Positions 35,770-45,379 are shown, counted from the stretch's first letter. The stretch is 64,000 nt of DNA from CAYNWT01 sp964450955 (GCA_964450955.1 CAYVFI010000014.1:1-64000), one strand, 5' to 3'. Numbers and translations: made by a program. The notes: generated by a model not told the origin, from the letters alone.

Positions 35770-36597
35770 CTATTCGCCGTCCGGACGACGTGGGCGATCG
35801 CCGCCGCTGTCACCACCACCATTGCCACCGCGACCTCCTCGTCCGCCGCCACCGCGTTCGCCACGGTCACCGCCGCCGCGACCACCACGACCAGCGAAGG
35901 ACTTGAATCGCTTTTCCAATTCTGCCTTGTCCAGGAATCCATCCTTATTGGCATCAGCACTCTCAATCATCGCAGCCATCCGCTCGGGCATCTCGTCTTT
36001 GCTAAGCTTGCCGTCTTCATTCTTGTCATACTGCATGACGCGATTAACGATCTGAGAAACGTCCCGCGGACCGCCGCCACCTTCACGGCCACCGCGGTCG
36101 CCACGACCACCGCGTTCTCCACGCTCGCCGCCGCCATCCGGACGCTGTCCGTCACCGCCAGCACCCGGGCGTTGAGGACGTCCGCCGCCCTGACCACCAC
36201 CAGCGCCGGAAGCACCACCGCGACCACCACGGAACGCGCTGAAGTCTGGCCGAATTTCGTCGCCTTCCAGTTTGCCGTTCGCATTCTTGTCCAAAGACTT
36301 CAGCGCCGCTGTGGCGTTTGCGATTTCTGTCTTCGACAGCACTCCATCACCGTCTTTGTCCAAAGCTTTAATGATGGGCATCATTCGCATCATCTGTTCG
36401 AACCCGCCACGTTGGCCACCGCCGCCGCCACGTTCGCCGCCACGTTCGCCGCCACGTTCGCCACCGCCACGTTGGCCGAAGCCTCCTCCGCCACCGCGAC
36501 CACCCTGACCACCGGGTCGGCCCTGAGCAAATACTTCAGCGCCCGCACTGGGCAGAATTGCCAGGCAAGCAACAATTGAAAGCAGTCTTTTTGACAT
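35770..36597 (-). CDS. Exported Gly/Arg-rich EF-hand protein
   Basis: 275 residues from the ATG at 36597, with AGAGGAAC upstream. The signal peptide ends near FAQG. The rest alternates RGG/GGRG low-complexity blocks with four EF-hand loops: DKDGDGVLSKTE, DKNANGKLEGDE, DKNEDGKLSKDE and DANKDGFLDKAE, all with the standard acidic positions for calcium. Calmodulin-like spacing occurs within each pair. The Gly/Arg blocks resemble those of the YceI-EF-hand lipoprotein 1.3 kb away. It is probably a calcium-binding envelope or matrix protein. Ends at a strong terminator. Confidence 0.87.
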   Translation of the reverse strand: MSKRLLSIVACLAILPSAGAEVFAQGRPGGQGGRGGGGGFGQRGGGERGGERGGERGGGGGQRGGFEQMMRMMPIIKALDKDGDGVLSKTEIANATAALKSLDKNANGKLEGDEIRPDFSAFRGGRGGASGAGGGQGGGRPQRPGAGGDGQRPDGGGERGERGGRGDRGGREGGGGPRDVSQIVNRVMQYDKNEDGKLSKDEMPERMAAMIESADANKDGFLDKAELEKRFKSFAGRGGRGGGDRGERGGGGRGGRGGNGGGDSGGDRPRRPDGE

Positions 36598-36866
36598 GAT
36601 GTTCCTCTTTGTTCTGGAGTAGTGGCGGCCAATCAACAAGGCCAGGGCCAGGGTATCGAAGTCACAGGATCCGGAATCCAACGATCGTGGACTAAGCAAC
36701 AAACCACAATATCTCTAAAAAGTTCCGACATAATCCACGGAAGATCCACCGATAGACCACCCGCCCCGCTCGGTTATTCTGGCGCCGCGACCTCGCAGAT
36801 CCTGCATAGGCAGCCTGGAGTTGGTCTAATACCCGGTGAAAACACCTGCCCGGTAGTAATAACCCG

Positions 36867-38495
36867 ATGAACAAATTCACCTCAATCTGCCTGATCTCCC
36901 TGGTTCTACTCGGAACCCAAGCCGCCGCCGGAGAAAAGCCCAACATCATCGTGATGATGGTCGATGACCTCGGCTACTCAGATTTCGGCTGCTACGGATC
37001 CAACATCAAAACCCCCAACATTGATGGCCTGGCCAAGCGCGGAATGCGGTTCGCTCAGTTCTACAACACGGCCAAGTGTCACTCGTCGCGAGTCTGCCTG
37101 CTCACGGGCAAGTACTGCAAGCAGGCCGGTGACGACAAACTAGACAAAGCAATCACCATCGCTGAGGCCATGCAGCAGGCCGGATACTTCACGGCCATGA
37201 CCGGTAAGTGGCACTTGAAGAAACAACCAACAGACCGCGGCTTCATGCGGTACTTCGGGCACCTTTCCGGAGCCACCAATTTCTTCACGGGCGACAACTC
37301 GTTCCGTCTAAACGGCGAGAAGTGGTCTGACTTCGGCGAAGACTTTTACACGACAGATGCCAACACCGATTACGCCATCGAATTCATCGACGAAGCAGTA
37401 GACGCAGGCAAACCATTCTTCACCTACATCGCTCACAACGCACCACACTACCCACTGCAGGCTAAGGAATCCGACGTAAAGAAATACAAGGGTCGCTTCG
37501 ACGCCGGTTGGGACGAAGTTCGCAAACGCCGCTTTGCTAAGCAGCTAAAGATGGGACTACTTAATCCAAACACCTGCAAGCTAAGCGACCGTCCGGGCTA
37601 CGTGCCCGAATGGTCAAAGCTCACACCCGCAGAAGCCAAATGGGAAAGCGCGCGGATGGAAGTGTTTGCCGCGATGGTCGATTGCGTCGATCAAAACGTC
37701 GGCCGATTGGTCGCACACCTGAAAGAAAAAGGCGTCTACGAGAACACGCTTATCCTGCTGTGTTCAGACAATGGAGCCTGCCCGTTCGAACGCACTCGCG
37801 GCAAAGACCTGAAGCCGTGGGACCCTGAATCGTACTGGTGCTACGACGTTGGCTGGGCTCACGTCGGCAACACACCATTCCGCTGGTACAAACAAAACCA
37901 ACATGAAGGCGGCATCTCATCACCGCTAATCGCCCATTGGCCGGCAGGGCTTAAAGCCAGGGCTGGTTCCATCACACAACAAACCGGACACCTTATCGAT
38001 TTACTGCCGACTTGCCTTGAAGTCGCCGGGGCCAAAATGCCATCGGAACTTGACGGTAAGAGGTACGAACCGATTTCCGGTAAGTCGCTGCTACCCATTC
38101 TCGAAGGCAAACACCGCGAACCGCACGACGCGATCTACTTCCGCTTTCTGGACAACCGAGCCGTCCGGCAGGGTGATTGGAAACTAGTCTCCGCTCGAGG
38201 CGGCCCGTGGGAACTGTTCGACATCAGCAAAGACCGCAGCGAACTCAACAACCTCGCCAGCACCATGCCAGCCAGGGTCGCCGAACTCAGCGGCCTGTGG
38301 CGCGACATGGCGACGAACCTGGAATTCCTCGGCGAAAAGCAAACTGCGGAGCCCAAAAAACAGGGTCTGCAAACGTTCCCACCGAACCAGCACACCCAGC
38401 GTGAGGCAGGCCCCAAGGCACCACCAAAGCAAAAGAAGAACAAGCGAGGTAAGAACAAAGCAAAACAGAAAGCTGGTGCCAGCGCGGACAAGTAA
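36867..38495 (+). CDS. Secreted arylsulfatase with CxSxR active site
   Basis: 542 residues with a signal peptide (about 1-21). Sulfatase motifs: NIIVMMVDDLGYSDFGCYG (metal-binding Asp pair), GKYCKQAGD, TGKWHLKKQ, HNAPHYPLQ and LCSDNGACPF. The formylglycine site reads KCHSSRVCLLTG, so the Cys is present but the usual Pro at +2 is Ser. The C-terminal 60 residues are a Lys/Ala-rich tail (KQKKNKRGKNKAKQK). It should hydrolyse sulfate esters of polysaccharides once matured by FGE. The gene is monocistronic and ends before the dispersed repeat at 38535. Confidence 0.92.
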   Translation: MNKFTSICLISLVLLGTQAAAGEKPNIIVMMVDDLGYSDFGCYGSNIKTPNIDGLAKRGMRFAQFYNTAKCHSSRVCLLTGKYCKQAGDDKLDKAITIAEAMQQAGYFTAMTGKWHLKKQPTDRGFMRYFGHLSGATNFFTGDNSFRLNGEKWSDFGEDFYTTDANTDYAIEFIDEAVDAGKPFFTYIAHNAPHYPLQAKESDVKKYKGRFDAGWDEVRKRRFAKQLKMGLLNPNTCKLSDRPGYVPEWSKLTPAEAKWESARMEVFAAMVDCVDQNVGRLVAHLKEKGVYENTLILLCSDNGACPFERTRGKDLKPWDPESYWCYDVGWAHVGNTPFRWYKQNQHEGGISSPLIAHWPAGLKARAGSITQQTGHLIDLLPTCLEVAGAKMPSELDGKRYEPISGKSLLPILEGKHREPHDAIYFRFLDNRAVRQGDWKLVSARGGPWELFDISKDRSELNNLASTMPARVAELSGLWRDMATNLEFLGEKQTAEPKKQGLQTFPPNQHTQREAGPKAPPKQKKNKRGKNKAKQKAGASADK

Positions 38496-38534
38496 TCATC
38501 CACACGTGCCAGACCGCATGCACCAGAATCATGC

Positions 38535-38630
38535 CACCTCTCCCGCTTGCGGGAGAGGTCGCGGTCTCAGCCGCGGGAGAGGGCAGACGAATATCCAATA
38601 TCCAACAAGGAATCTCCAAGTCGGAAATCC
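38535..38630. repeat. Dispersed palindromic element, full copy B
   Basis: A 24-nt perfect palindrome (11-nt arms, centre TT) is followed by a second small stem (CGCGG ... CCGCG around TCTCAG) and a conserved right flank ending AAGGAATCTCCAAGTCGG. It matches 54704-54801 almost base for base; the differences are in the hairpin centre and two single positions. It lies between convergent genes, 40 nt after the sulfatase stop. Confidence 0.9.
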
Positions 38631-38663
38631 GGTACGGCCCGCGCCGCGTGCATCAACACTATA

Positions 38664-39302
38664 TCAACTGCCACTTGAAAAGAACGCGAAGACCAGCCCG
38701 GCGGCCACCAACGTAATCGCCACCGCGACTACGATGCACACTGCCAGATGAACAAGGGAAACCGCAGCCGCGCGGGTGGTTGTCGTAGGAAGCAACGTTC
38801 GTAGAACCACAACGTTCAGGCCCAGACCAAGCACAACAGTGGCTAACAAAATCAACAGCTGTGCCAGGTTGTCATTTGCAGCTCCAAGAGAGCCCCTGAA
38901 GAACAATTTCGTAACCGTCACACTGACCAGTTCCAGGAGACCTCTGAGACCGCCGACGCAAACCGCAGTCGCCAGCAGAAGCCCATACGCCTTGCCGAAA
39001 CCGGGCACAGGAACCGCGCCATGGTCACCAATGGCGACAGTAACACCATCCGCGGCGATGACACCATCCGCGGCGATGACGCGATAGGGATTCGGCACAT
39101 CAGCCGCCGCTGCGGCAACGAGGGGATCTGTCGCCTGTTCCTGAAGTCGACGGCTGTGGTCATCCTTCCGGTTCAGCAGCCGGATTGTGACCCGAAGCAA
39201 GATTGCGGCAATCGGCCCCGCGACCAACAACCCAAACCAAAACGCGATTTCCACAACGTTACCGGTGACATCAAAACTGGCCTGTGCCAAAATCTCGATC
39301 AC
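38664..39302 (-). CDS. Membrane protein of unknown function
   Basis: 212 residues from a GTG that directly follows the stop of the PPC-domain gene, so the two are probably co-translated. One TM helix near the N-terminus (about 16-40), a polar region with NPYRV, and three TM segments in the second half (about 108-125, 140-165 and 180-208). An 18-bp tandem duplication encodes VIAADG twice. No family was recognised. It is the last gene of the minus-strand block. Confidence 0.7.
   Translation of the reverse strand: MIEILAQASFDVTGNVVEIAFWFGLLVAGPIAAILLRVTIRLLNRKDDHSRRLQEQATDPLVAAAAADVPNPYRVIAADGVIAADGVTVAIGDHGAVPVPGFGKAYGLLLATAVCVGGLRGLLELVSVTVTKLFFRGSLGAANDNLAQLLILLATVVLGLGLNVVVLRTLLPTTTTRAAAVSLVHLAVCIVVAVAITLVAAGLVFAFFSSGS
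39043..39078. repeat. In-frame 18-bp tandem duplication
   Basis: Two exact copies of ACACCATCCGCGGCGATG inside the membrane protein gene. They duplicate six residues (VIAADG) without breaking the frame. Confidence 0.9.
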
Positions 39303-40877
39303 TCACCTCATCAACGAAAGCCAAAAATACGAGGTCCGCACCTTACCTAGTCCGGTCGCCGCCGTGGCGAACCGTTCGCGTTTTGAAGCCGAACGACATC
39401 TTATCCGCACCGGTCCGCTAAACGGCTTGTCCGCTGACGACTTCAGTACCAGCTTCACCGCTTTCGACGAACCACCTTTCGGTTCTGACTTAACAACCGC
39501 AGCCGTGACATGTTCCGGTAAACCCTCTACGGAAATCGAAATCGCTTCGGCAAACCCGTGAACGCGTTCCACCCGCAACGGAATTTCTAACGCATTGGCC
39601 TTACCCTTGGTCTTCGTCAGCACAAAGGCATTCGCCGCAGCCGATACCGAAAAGTCCGCGATCGGTTTCTCACAACTCAGCGCGTAAACATACCTGGCAC
39701 CACCGTGCCCAAACCTGTCGCGCAGTTCGACGGTGTATTCGCCATCTGTCGGCAGCTTGACCGTCGCTTTGATGTCGCGATCTGACCGACTGATGTCGTC
39801 CAGTTCCTTGACCACCTTCCCATCCGCAGACCGAACCACAACAACCGGGTCCAGCAGCGAGTGAACCGACTGAGCCACCACATTCACCAGCAAAGAACCT
39901 TTCGCTGCCTTGATCCGAACCGCATCAACCTCGCCCGCTTCAGATACCGTGCCGCTTAACGAAAACGGCAGCGACTGAACCGCCCCGGCATCTCCTTCGA
40001 CCAGCGACGCATGTTTGACCACTGGAACAACTGGCGGGTTTCCGGCGTCGACAACTGTAGTCAGTAACTCCGGTTCAGCCGTTGCCGTCAGTTTCGCCCG
40101 GGCTCCATCGGACACGTTCCACCCATGCAGTGAAACCGTGTCCGTCTTTCCCGACTCGGCCACCAAAGGCATCGCGTGGTCAATCACCGGACCTGTTGTC
40201 ATCATCAGCCGGTACGCGTACGTCGCCGCACCCGCAAATCGGATACTGCTATTGGGCGCAGATGGGAACGCAAAAGTCTGAACCAGGTAGTCGCCGTCGG
40301 CAGGAACCTGAAACACGATCTGCGGATCAAAGCCGTGTCCCTCGTCGTTCTGAGTCAGCACATGCCCTTGCGCGTGAAGCAATTGCAGAACACCATCCAT
40401 TGGCGACCCCAAACGATGGGCGTTCATCGACGCAACGAATGTCTGCCCCCGCTTCAAGGCCACCGCGTACACATCAACGTCGCCAGCCTTCGAAAGCACA
40501 CCGTTGACCGTCACATTCCCGGCGCACTTTTGAGACGCGTTTCGGCGATCGTTCGGTTCGACTTCGTTGACTTCCGCCAGCGTCCCCACAACAAACGGAA
40601 ACAGTTTCGTCGCACCCGCGTCGTTGTAAAACCGCACAAAACAACGCCCGGGCAGCGCGTCTTTCGCGACCGTCACCGCTACCTTTTTCGACTTTGCATC
40701 AAACTGAAACGAAAGCCCTTTGCGATCCGACCAGCCTTCCAGCGAACCGCCCGGCTTTCCTGCCAACGTCACCTCAGTCGTCTCACCCCGCTGCGCGCCG
40801 AGCGGAAAGATGCGATCAATTTTCGGAGCGTCAGCCACAGCCGACATAGCCAACAACAGCAAGAGTGCATTCAACAT
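39303..40877 (-). CDS. Secreted PPC-domain protein
   Basis: 524 residues with a signal peptide (about 1-16). Residues 18-95 resemble an Ig/IPT-type domain (IDRIFPLGAQRGETTEVTLAG). Two bacterial pre-peptidase C-terminal (PPC) blocks follow: VNEVEPNDRRNASQ ... GDVDVYAVALKRGQTF ... DGDYLVQTF, and GEVDAVRIKAAKGSLLVN ... DGEYTVELRD. No peptidase domain is attached. It starts 6 nt after the DUF1501 stop. This set (DUF1549/DUF1553, DUF1501, PPC) recurs in planctomycetes and probably builds a secreted complex. Function unknown. Confidence 0.85.
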   Translation of the reverse strand: MLNALLLLLAMSAVADAPKIDRIFPLGAQRGETTEVTLAGKPGGSLEGWSDRKGLSFQFDAKSKKVAVTVAKDALPGRCFVRFYNDAGATKLFPFVVGTLAEVNEVEPNDRRNASQKCAGNVTVNGVLSKAGDVDVYAVALKRGQTFVASMNAHRLGSPMDGVLQLLHAQGHVLTQNDEGHGFDPQIVFQVPADGDYLVQTFAFPSAPNSSIRFAGAATYAYRLMMTTGPVIDHAMPLVAESGKTDTVSLHGWNVSDGARAKLTATAEPELLTTVVDAGNPPVVPVVKHASLVEGDAGAVQSLPFSLSGTVSEAGEVDAVRIKAAKGSLLVNVVAQSVHSLLDPVVVVRSADGKVVKELDDISRSDRDIKATVKLPTDGEYTVELRDRFGHGGARYVYALSCEKPIADFSVSAAANAFVLTKTKGKANALEIPLRVERVHGFAEAISISVEGLPEHVTAAVVKSEPKGGSSKAVKLVLKSSADKPFSGPVRIRCRSASKRERFATAATGLGKVRTSYFWLSLMR

Positions 40878-40883
40878 TCGCGG

Positions 40884-42224
40884 TTAGACCAGTTCTTTGA
40901 TCGGCTTTGGATCGCTTACCAAATGCACCGGGCGTCCCTGCGGTGTGTAAAGAATGCGGTTGGGATTGATTCCCAGTTTGTGATACACGGTCGACACAAA
41001 GTTCTCAGGCGACAAGACATTATCCACCGCCGAATACCCGCTGCGATCGGTCGCGCCCACCACGGTTCCTCCCGGAGTCCCGCCGCCCGCCATGAGAACC
41101 GACATTGCGTTGGCCCAGTGATCTCGCCCGGCTTTCTTCGAATCAGACAGAACCGAAAGCTTCGGCGTTCGACCAAACTCACCCAGCGCCACGACCAGCG
41201 TCGTATCCAGCATGCCGCGTTCTTTAAGATCCTGAATCAGCGTCGAGACCGAACTATCCCAGCCGGGCAACCGCTTCTTCAGCAGTGTGAAGATATCCCG
41301 ATGATGATCCCAGCCACCGTCGTAAACAGTCACAAACGGAACGCCAGCCTCCACCAGTCGTCGGGCCAACAAACATCGCTGACCAAACGGATTCCGACCG
41401 TATCGCGTCCGCGTCTTGCCGGGTTCCTTCTCAATATCGAATGCCTTCTGCGCATCGGCAGACATTACAAGGTTGTAGCCTTGTTCAAAATATTCGTCGA
41501 ACGCCGCGACAGGATCAGCCGCAGCCTCATCGTTTAATCGAGCCATCTGATCCAGCTGCGTTCGCATGGCCGTTCGCGCAGAGAACCGGGACTCGGCCAA
41601 CCCACGGGGCAGCGCAACATCACGGACTCGGAAGTTCTTTCGGTTCGGATCGTTACCAACCACAAACGGCGCATACTTCGCGCCCAGGAAGTTAGGCCCG
41701 CCCGAACGAGACATGCTGGGCATGCTGAAGTACGGCGGTAGGCCGTTGTCTTTGCCAAGTTGTTTCGCGGCCACAGAACCAAGGCTCGGATGGAAGCTCA
41801 CAAACGCGCCGCAGCCAACCGGAATTCGCGGAGGTTGCCCGGTCATCATGTAATGATTGCCAGCACCATGGTTTCCCTGGTTATGCCGAATGGAACGGAT
41901 CATCGCGAAGTCATCAAACGTCGCAGCCAGGTTGGTCATATGTTCTGAAAAGAACTCACCGCTTACCGAAGTGGGTATCGGAGAGAACTCACCACGCAGT
42001 TCAGCGGGCGCGTTGGGCTTGGGGTCGAACGTTTCAAAATGACTCGGACCGCCGTCCATCCAAATCAGAATACAACTGGTTGCAGTCGCCTTCGGGGCGT
42101 TCACTTCCTCAGCAGCCAGCCCCTGCGAACGCAGCATGCTGACAAGGCCACCACCCATCAACGCGCCGAGGCCCAGCTGGACCGCATCGCGTCTGGTCAC
42201 GCCGTCACAATTTCGATGTTTCAT
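40884..42224 (-). CDS. DUF1501 protein, Tat-exported
   Basis: 446 residues from the ATG at 42224, with GGAG 7 nt upstream. A Tat-type leader TRRDAVQLGLGALMGG is followed by SCILIWMDGGPSHFETFDPKP, the DUF1501 signature, and later by DGGWDHH and VVALGEFGRTPK. These motifs resemble the metal-binding sites of the alkaline phosphatase/sulfatase superfamily, to which DUF1501 is related. It lies between the DUF1549/DUF1553 gene and the PPC gene, all on the minus strand with gaps of 52 and 6 nt. Substrate unknown. Confidence 0.93.
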   Translation of the reverse strand: MKHRNCDGVTRRDAVQLGLGALMGGGLVSMLRSQGLAAEEVNAPKATATSCILIWMDGGPSHFETFDPKPNAPAELRGEFSPIPTSVSGEFFSEHMTNLAATFDDFAMIRSIRHNQGNHGAGNHYMMTGQPPRIPVGCGAFVSFHPSLGSVAAKQLGKDNGLPPYFSMPSMSRSGGPNFLGAKYAPFVVGNDPNRKNFRVRDVALPRGLAESRFSARTAMRTQLDQMARLNDEAAADPVAAFDEYFEQGYNLVMSADAQKAFDIEKEPGKTRTRYGRNPFGQRCLLARRLVEAGVPFVTVYDGGWDHHRDIFTLLKKRLPGWDSSVSTLIQDLKERGMLDTTLVVALGEFGRTPKLSVLSDSKKAGRDHWANAMSVLMAGGGTPGGTVVGATDRSGYSAVDNVLSPENFVSTVYHKLGINPNRILYTPQGRPVHLVSDPKPIKELV

Positions 42225-42276
42225 GTTCTTCTCCAACAGCCACCGCCGCGACTTAACACAGACGCCAGTCGCGATG

Positions 42277-44454
42277 CTAATTCTGGAATACAAACTCCGG
42301 AGTATTCAGCAAGCCCCACATCAAATCTTCGATCACAGCCCGACGACTGGTTGCTTCTTTCCCGAACAAACCAACCGCGTACGTGGTTTCTTTTTCCGTG
42401 GGAACGCGCCCGTAAACCAATTGGTACAGGTTCTCAACAACTTCTGCCGGTTTCGCCTTGGAAGCAGCCAGCCGGGCAACCGTTCCCTGATCACTGGCAA
42501 TCTTGCCATACAGGTTCTCCGCGTTCATCAGGTGCAGCGACTGCACCACGGTTGATTCCGTCGTGCGCTCACAGGGCGGGTCCTGATTCATGTCCGGCCG
42601 ACCAAACGCATCCAAAAACTGTGAGTTCACTCGATGCGTCCACAGCTGCTTGGCCGAACTATCAGCCGGCATCGCGCTGTATTTCTCTGCCACACCAGTC
42701 ACACTCGCCACCGCGTCCAATAAAACTTCAGCACGCATCCGCTGTCGATAATGCCGCGAGTAATTGCGCGTGTCCGCCACGTTGCGTTCGTTTGTCAAAG
42801 AACTCAACTGGTAGACGTGTGAGTTTGCGATCGAACGAATTGTGTGCTTAATGGAGAACTTACCGTTCACAAAATCCTGCCCGAGCGCTTCCAGCAGTTC
42901 CTGATTGGAAGCCGGGTTCGTCGCGCGAATGTCGTCGACGGGTTCAACCAAACCGCGGCCCATCAAGTCGGCCCAGATGCGGTTCGCCATGACCTGCGAG
43001 AAGTAAACATTGTCCGCCGATGTCATCCAATCGGCCAACTGCAAACGCGGATCCTGTGAACCATCCGTCGCCGCGGCTTTCCCAAATAACGGCCGCGGCT
43101 GTAGTACTTCGTTGGTCAGCGGATGCTTCACGCTGCCGCGCGTCCCTGCGTAGATATATTCTTCCGAACCTGAAATCGGCGGCGACAAACCGGTTCCCTT
43201 CCGACCAACCTTCGCGAAGTAAGCCGCGAAACTATAGAAGTCGTCCTGCGACCAAACCTCAAAGGGATGATGATGACACTTCGCGCAGTCCAGCCGGATG
43301 CCCAGAAACAGCTGGCTAACCATCGTCGTAATCTCATCGGGCGAACGCCGATCGCGATACAACGTGACCGCTCCGTTATGCCAGGTTCCACCCTGAGCCG
43401 TCATTAACTCATGAACGAACTGATTCCAGGGTTTGTCGTCGCGAAATGACTGACGGATCCATTGGTCGTAATTCAGAACCGTCTTGATGCCGACGCGGTA
43501 CGGGTTCGGCCGCAACAAATCGACCCACTTGTTTGCCCAGTGATCGGCGAACTCAGGATCACCCAACAACCGATCCACACACTTCGAACGCTTGTCTGCC
43601 GCCGTGTCCGCCAGAAACGCGCGGACTTCCTCCACTGTTGGAATCCGCCCCACAATGTCTGTCGTAACGCGACGCAGAAACGTCGCATCGTCGCACAGTT
43701 TTGACGGAGTAATATTGAGCCGCTGCAGCTTCTTCCACACAAGATCATCAATAAACGTCTTCCGAGGCAGCCGGCTGTAAACATGAGCCGCGACGGGTGC
43801 CTGCAAAGGGACCGTGACACTACACACCGCAAAGTGGTTCATGTATCGAACCATCACGGCCGCTTCGCCGGTAATCATTCCCGCTGTCACGACGCCATGT
43901 TCGTCAACTGCCGCAATCGGCGATTCGTTAGACAGGTATGAAGTCAGTCCCACGACGTCGCGTGTCGAACCGTCGTCATACTTAGCAGTGACAGCCAATT
44001 TCGCCGTATCGCCGTTTGCCAGGACCATGCTTGTCGGTTCGACACTCACGCCCACCAACTTTGGCGCACCCTTTATCCTGCGAACCGCCCCAGCCTGGAT
44101 CCAGTCACGCAAGACTTTGTACTCAGGACTTGTTGGTTCTAACCGACGACCACCACCGTGCGGAATCTTCGCAGCCGGCTTGGTGAGTAGCAGACTTTTG
44201 TCCGGATCGGCCGGCAGAATGCGGCGGCCGCCTGCCTGTTTTGTAATGACGTCAAAGTCGCCGTTCGGATCGAAGCCAAGCAGCGACAATTGAAATCCAC
44301 CCTGACCGCCCGACTTCCCGTGGCACGCACCGGCATTGCAACCATGCCTGGTAAGCACCGGCATGATGTCGTTCTCAAAATCCACTTCCTGCGCGCGTAG
44401 TGCGGACGCAAGAAAGGTCATCAGCAGCGCGGTGGTTAAAACGCGAGGCGGCAT
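42277..44454 (-). CDS. DUF1549/DUF1553 cytochrome-like secreted protein
   Basis: 725 residues from the ATG at 44454, with a signal peptide ending near LRAQ. The N-terminal part (about 25-110) is a planctomycete cytochrome-like domain whose heme-type motif reads HGCNAGACHGKSGG, that is CX4CH. A Big_2-like Ig domain (about 140-225) follows: SVEPTSMVLANGDTAKL. DUF1549 starts near FIDDLVWKKLQ and contains DCAKCHHHPFEVW, a normal CxxCH. DUF1553 closes the protein (WMTSADNVYFSQVMANRIW). It is the first gene of the DUF1549-DUF1501-PPC block. Probably redox-active in the periplasm; function unproven. Confidence 0.92.
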   Translation of the reverse strand: MPPRVLTTALLMTFLASALRAQEVDFENDIMPVLTRHGCNAGACHGKSGGQGGFQLSLLGFDPNGDFDVITKQAGGRRILPADPDKSLLLTKPAAKIPHGGGRRLEPTSPEYKVLRDWIQAGAVRRIKGAPKLVGVSVEPTSMVLANGDTAKLAVTAKYDDGSTRDVVGLTSYLSNESPIAAVDEHGVVTAGMITGEAAVMVRYMNHFAVCSVTVPLQAPVAAHVYSRLPRKTFIDDLVWKKLQRLNITPSKLCDDATFLRRVTTDIVGRIPTVEEVRAFLADTAADKRSKCVDRLLGDPEFADHWANKWVDLLRPNPYRVGIKTVLNYDQWIRQSFRDDKPWNQFVHELMTAQGGTWHNGAVTLYRDRRSPDEITTMVSQLFLGIRLDCAKCHHHPFEVWSQDDFYSFAAYFAKVGRKGTGLSPPISGSEEYIYAGTRGSVKHPLTNEVLQPRPLFGKAAATDGSQDPRLQLADWMTSADNVYFSQVMANRIWADLMGRGLVEPVDDIRATNPASNQELLEALGQDFVNGKFSIKHTIRSIANSHVYQLSSLTNERNVADTRNYSRHYRQRMRAEVLLDAVASVTGVAEKYSAMPADSSAKQLWTHRVNSQFLDAFGRPDMNQDPPCERTTESTVVQSLHLMNAENLYGKIASDQGTVARLAASKAKPAEVVENLYQLVYGRVPTEKETTYAVGLFGKEATSRRAVIEDLMWGLLNTPEFVFQN

Positions 44455-44580
44455 AGGCGTGAATTTTTTTGGTGGGACCGAGCGAACTCGGTGTTGGGCG
44501 GGGTGCGTCTTGATTGTAGTCAACCCGGCCGCCGATTCCGACAAGAACCTGTGCCCAGGAACAAAAGCCAGCATATTCAG

Positions 44581-45291
44581 TTAGAACGGCCACTCCCGGC
44601 CATTCAGAAACACAATCAAGCCAACGATAATGGTCCCCGCAAGCGTCAACGCTGACGCGCCCAGCAATGGTCGAACCGCAGGACGCGGCGGAGCCTGTGA
44701 AAGCCCCATGAGGTCCTGGACCCGCACCGCATCGCAGGCGCGATCGAACTTGCAACCCACAGCATGCCGACCACCCCGAACAGCGCTCCACTGCATTCGC
44801 ACCACGAAACTCTCACCACTCAGCTCCAGCATGACCGTCTCACCAGCGCTGAATTTCTCGTTCGTGATGAGCCCTATTCCGCCCGCGGAGCAGTTTTGTA
44901 CCTCGACGGAGTAGGGGTGGTTTGGAGCCGACTCACGCCGCATGACGGCTCGACCAGAAATCGCACGCCGCTGGGGCACCTGCTGAAGCGAACCGCCATC
45001 CAAAGCCGAGACTTTTATCGGACGGTTAAACTCACAACCCACCAGCCACTGCCTGGGACCACTCGGCTGGCTCCACCGAACGCACGCCGCTACCTGATGA
45101 GCCCCACTGCCAAGCTGGAATGCCAGGCTGATGCGTTCGCCAATCCGCGGCTCTTCATACATCGTCATCCCGGCTCCGTGAGTCGAGACATCTTCTAGCA
45201 GGACTTCCGCGCCGGCGTTGTCTTTAAGATACACCAGCTTCGCCGGCGTAAGAGATTTAACGACATACCGGTCGTGCGCGCGTAACGACAT
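44581..45291 (-). CDS. Tandem PilZ-domain protein with C-terminal TM helix
   Basis: 236 residues from the ATG at 45291, with GGAG upstream. The first PilZ domain has RxxxR (Arg4 and Arg8) and DVSTHG (Asp34, Ser36, Gly39), the c-di-GMP-binding signature. A second related domain has RRES and NCSAGGIGL at about 119-140, although its basic motif is weaker. A single TM helix lies near the C-terminus (about 211-230). It is probably a membrane-bound c-di-GMP effector. Apart from the GGDEF relic at 20.2 kb, no cyclase is seen in this window. Confidence 0.88.
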   Translation of the reverse strand: MSLRAHDRYVVKSLTPAKLVYLKDNAGAEVLLEDVSTHGAGMTMYEEPRIGERISLAFQLGSGAHQVAACVRWSQPSGPRQWLVGCEFNRPIKVSALDGGSLQQVPQRRAISGRAVMRRESAPNHPYSVEVQNCSAGGIGLITNEKFSAGETVMLELSGESFVVRMQWSAVRGGRHAVGCKFDRACDAVRVQDLMGLSQAPPRPAVRPLLGASALTLAGTIIVGLIVFLNGREWPF

Positions 45292-45379
45292 TGACTTCTC
45301 CACAAGCCTCCGGCCAAACATAAGTCACATTCGAACCCCACGCGCCAATCTTCCTGGCCTGGAAACACACCAGGGCAAT

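Noticed and set aside
40176..41537. 453-codon open frame on the plus strand
   Set aside because: It lies opposite the DUF1501 and PPC genes and is His/Arg/Gln-rich with no domain. It is a codon-bias shadow of genuine minus-strand genes.
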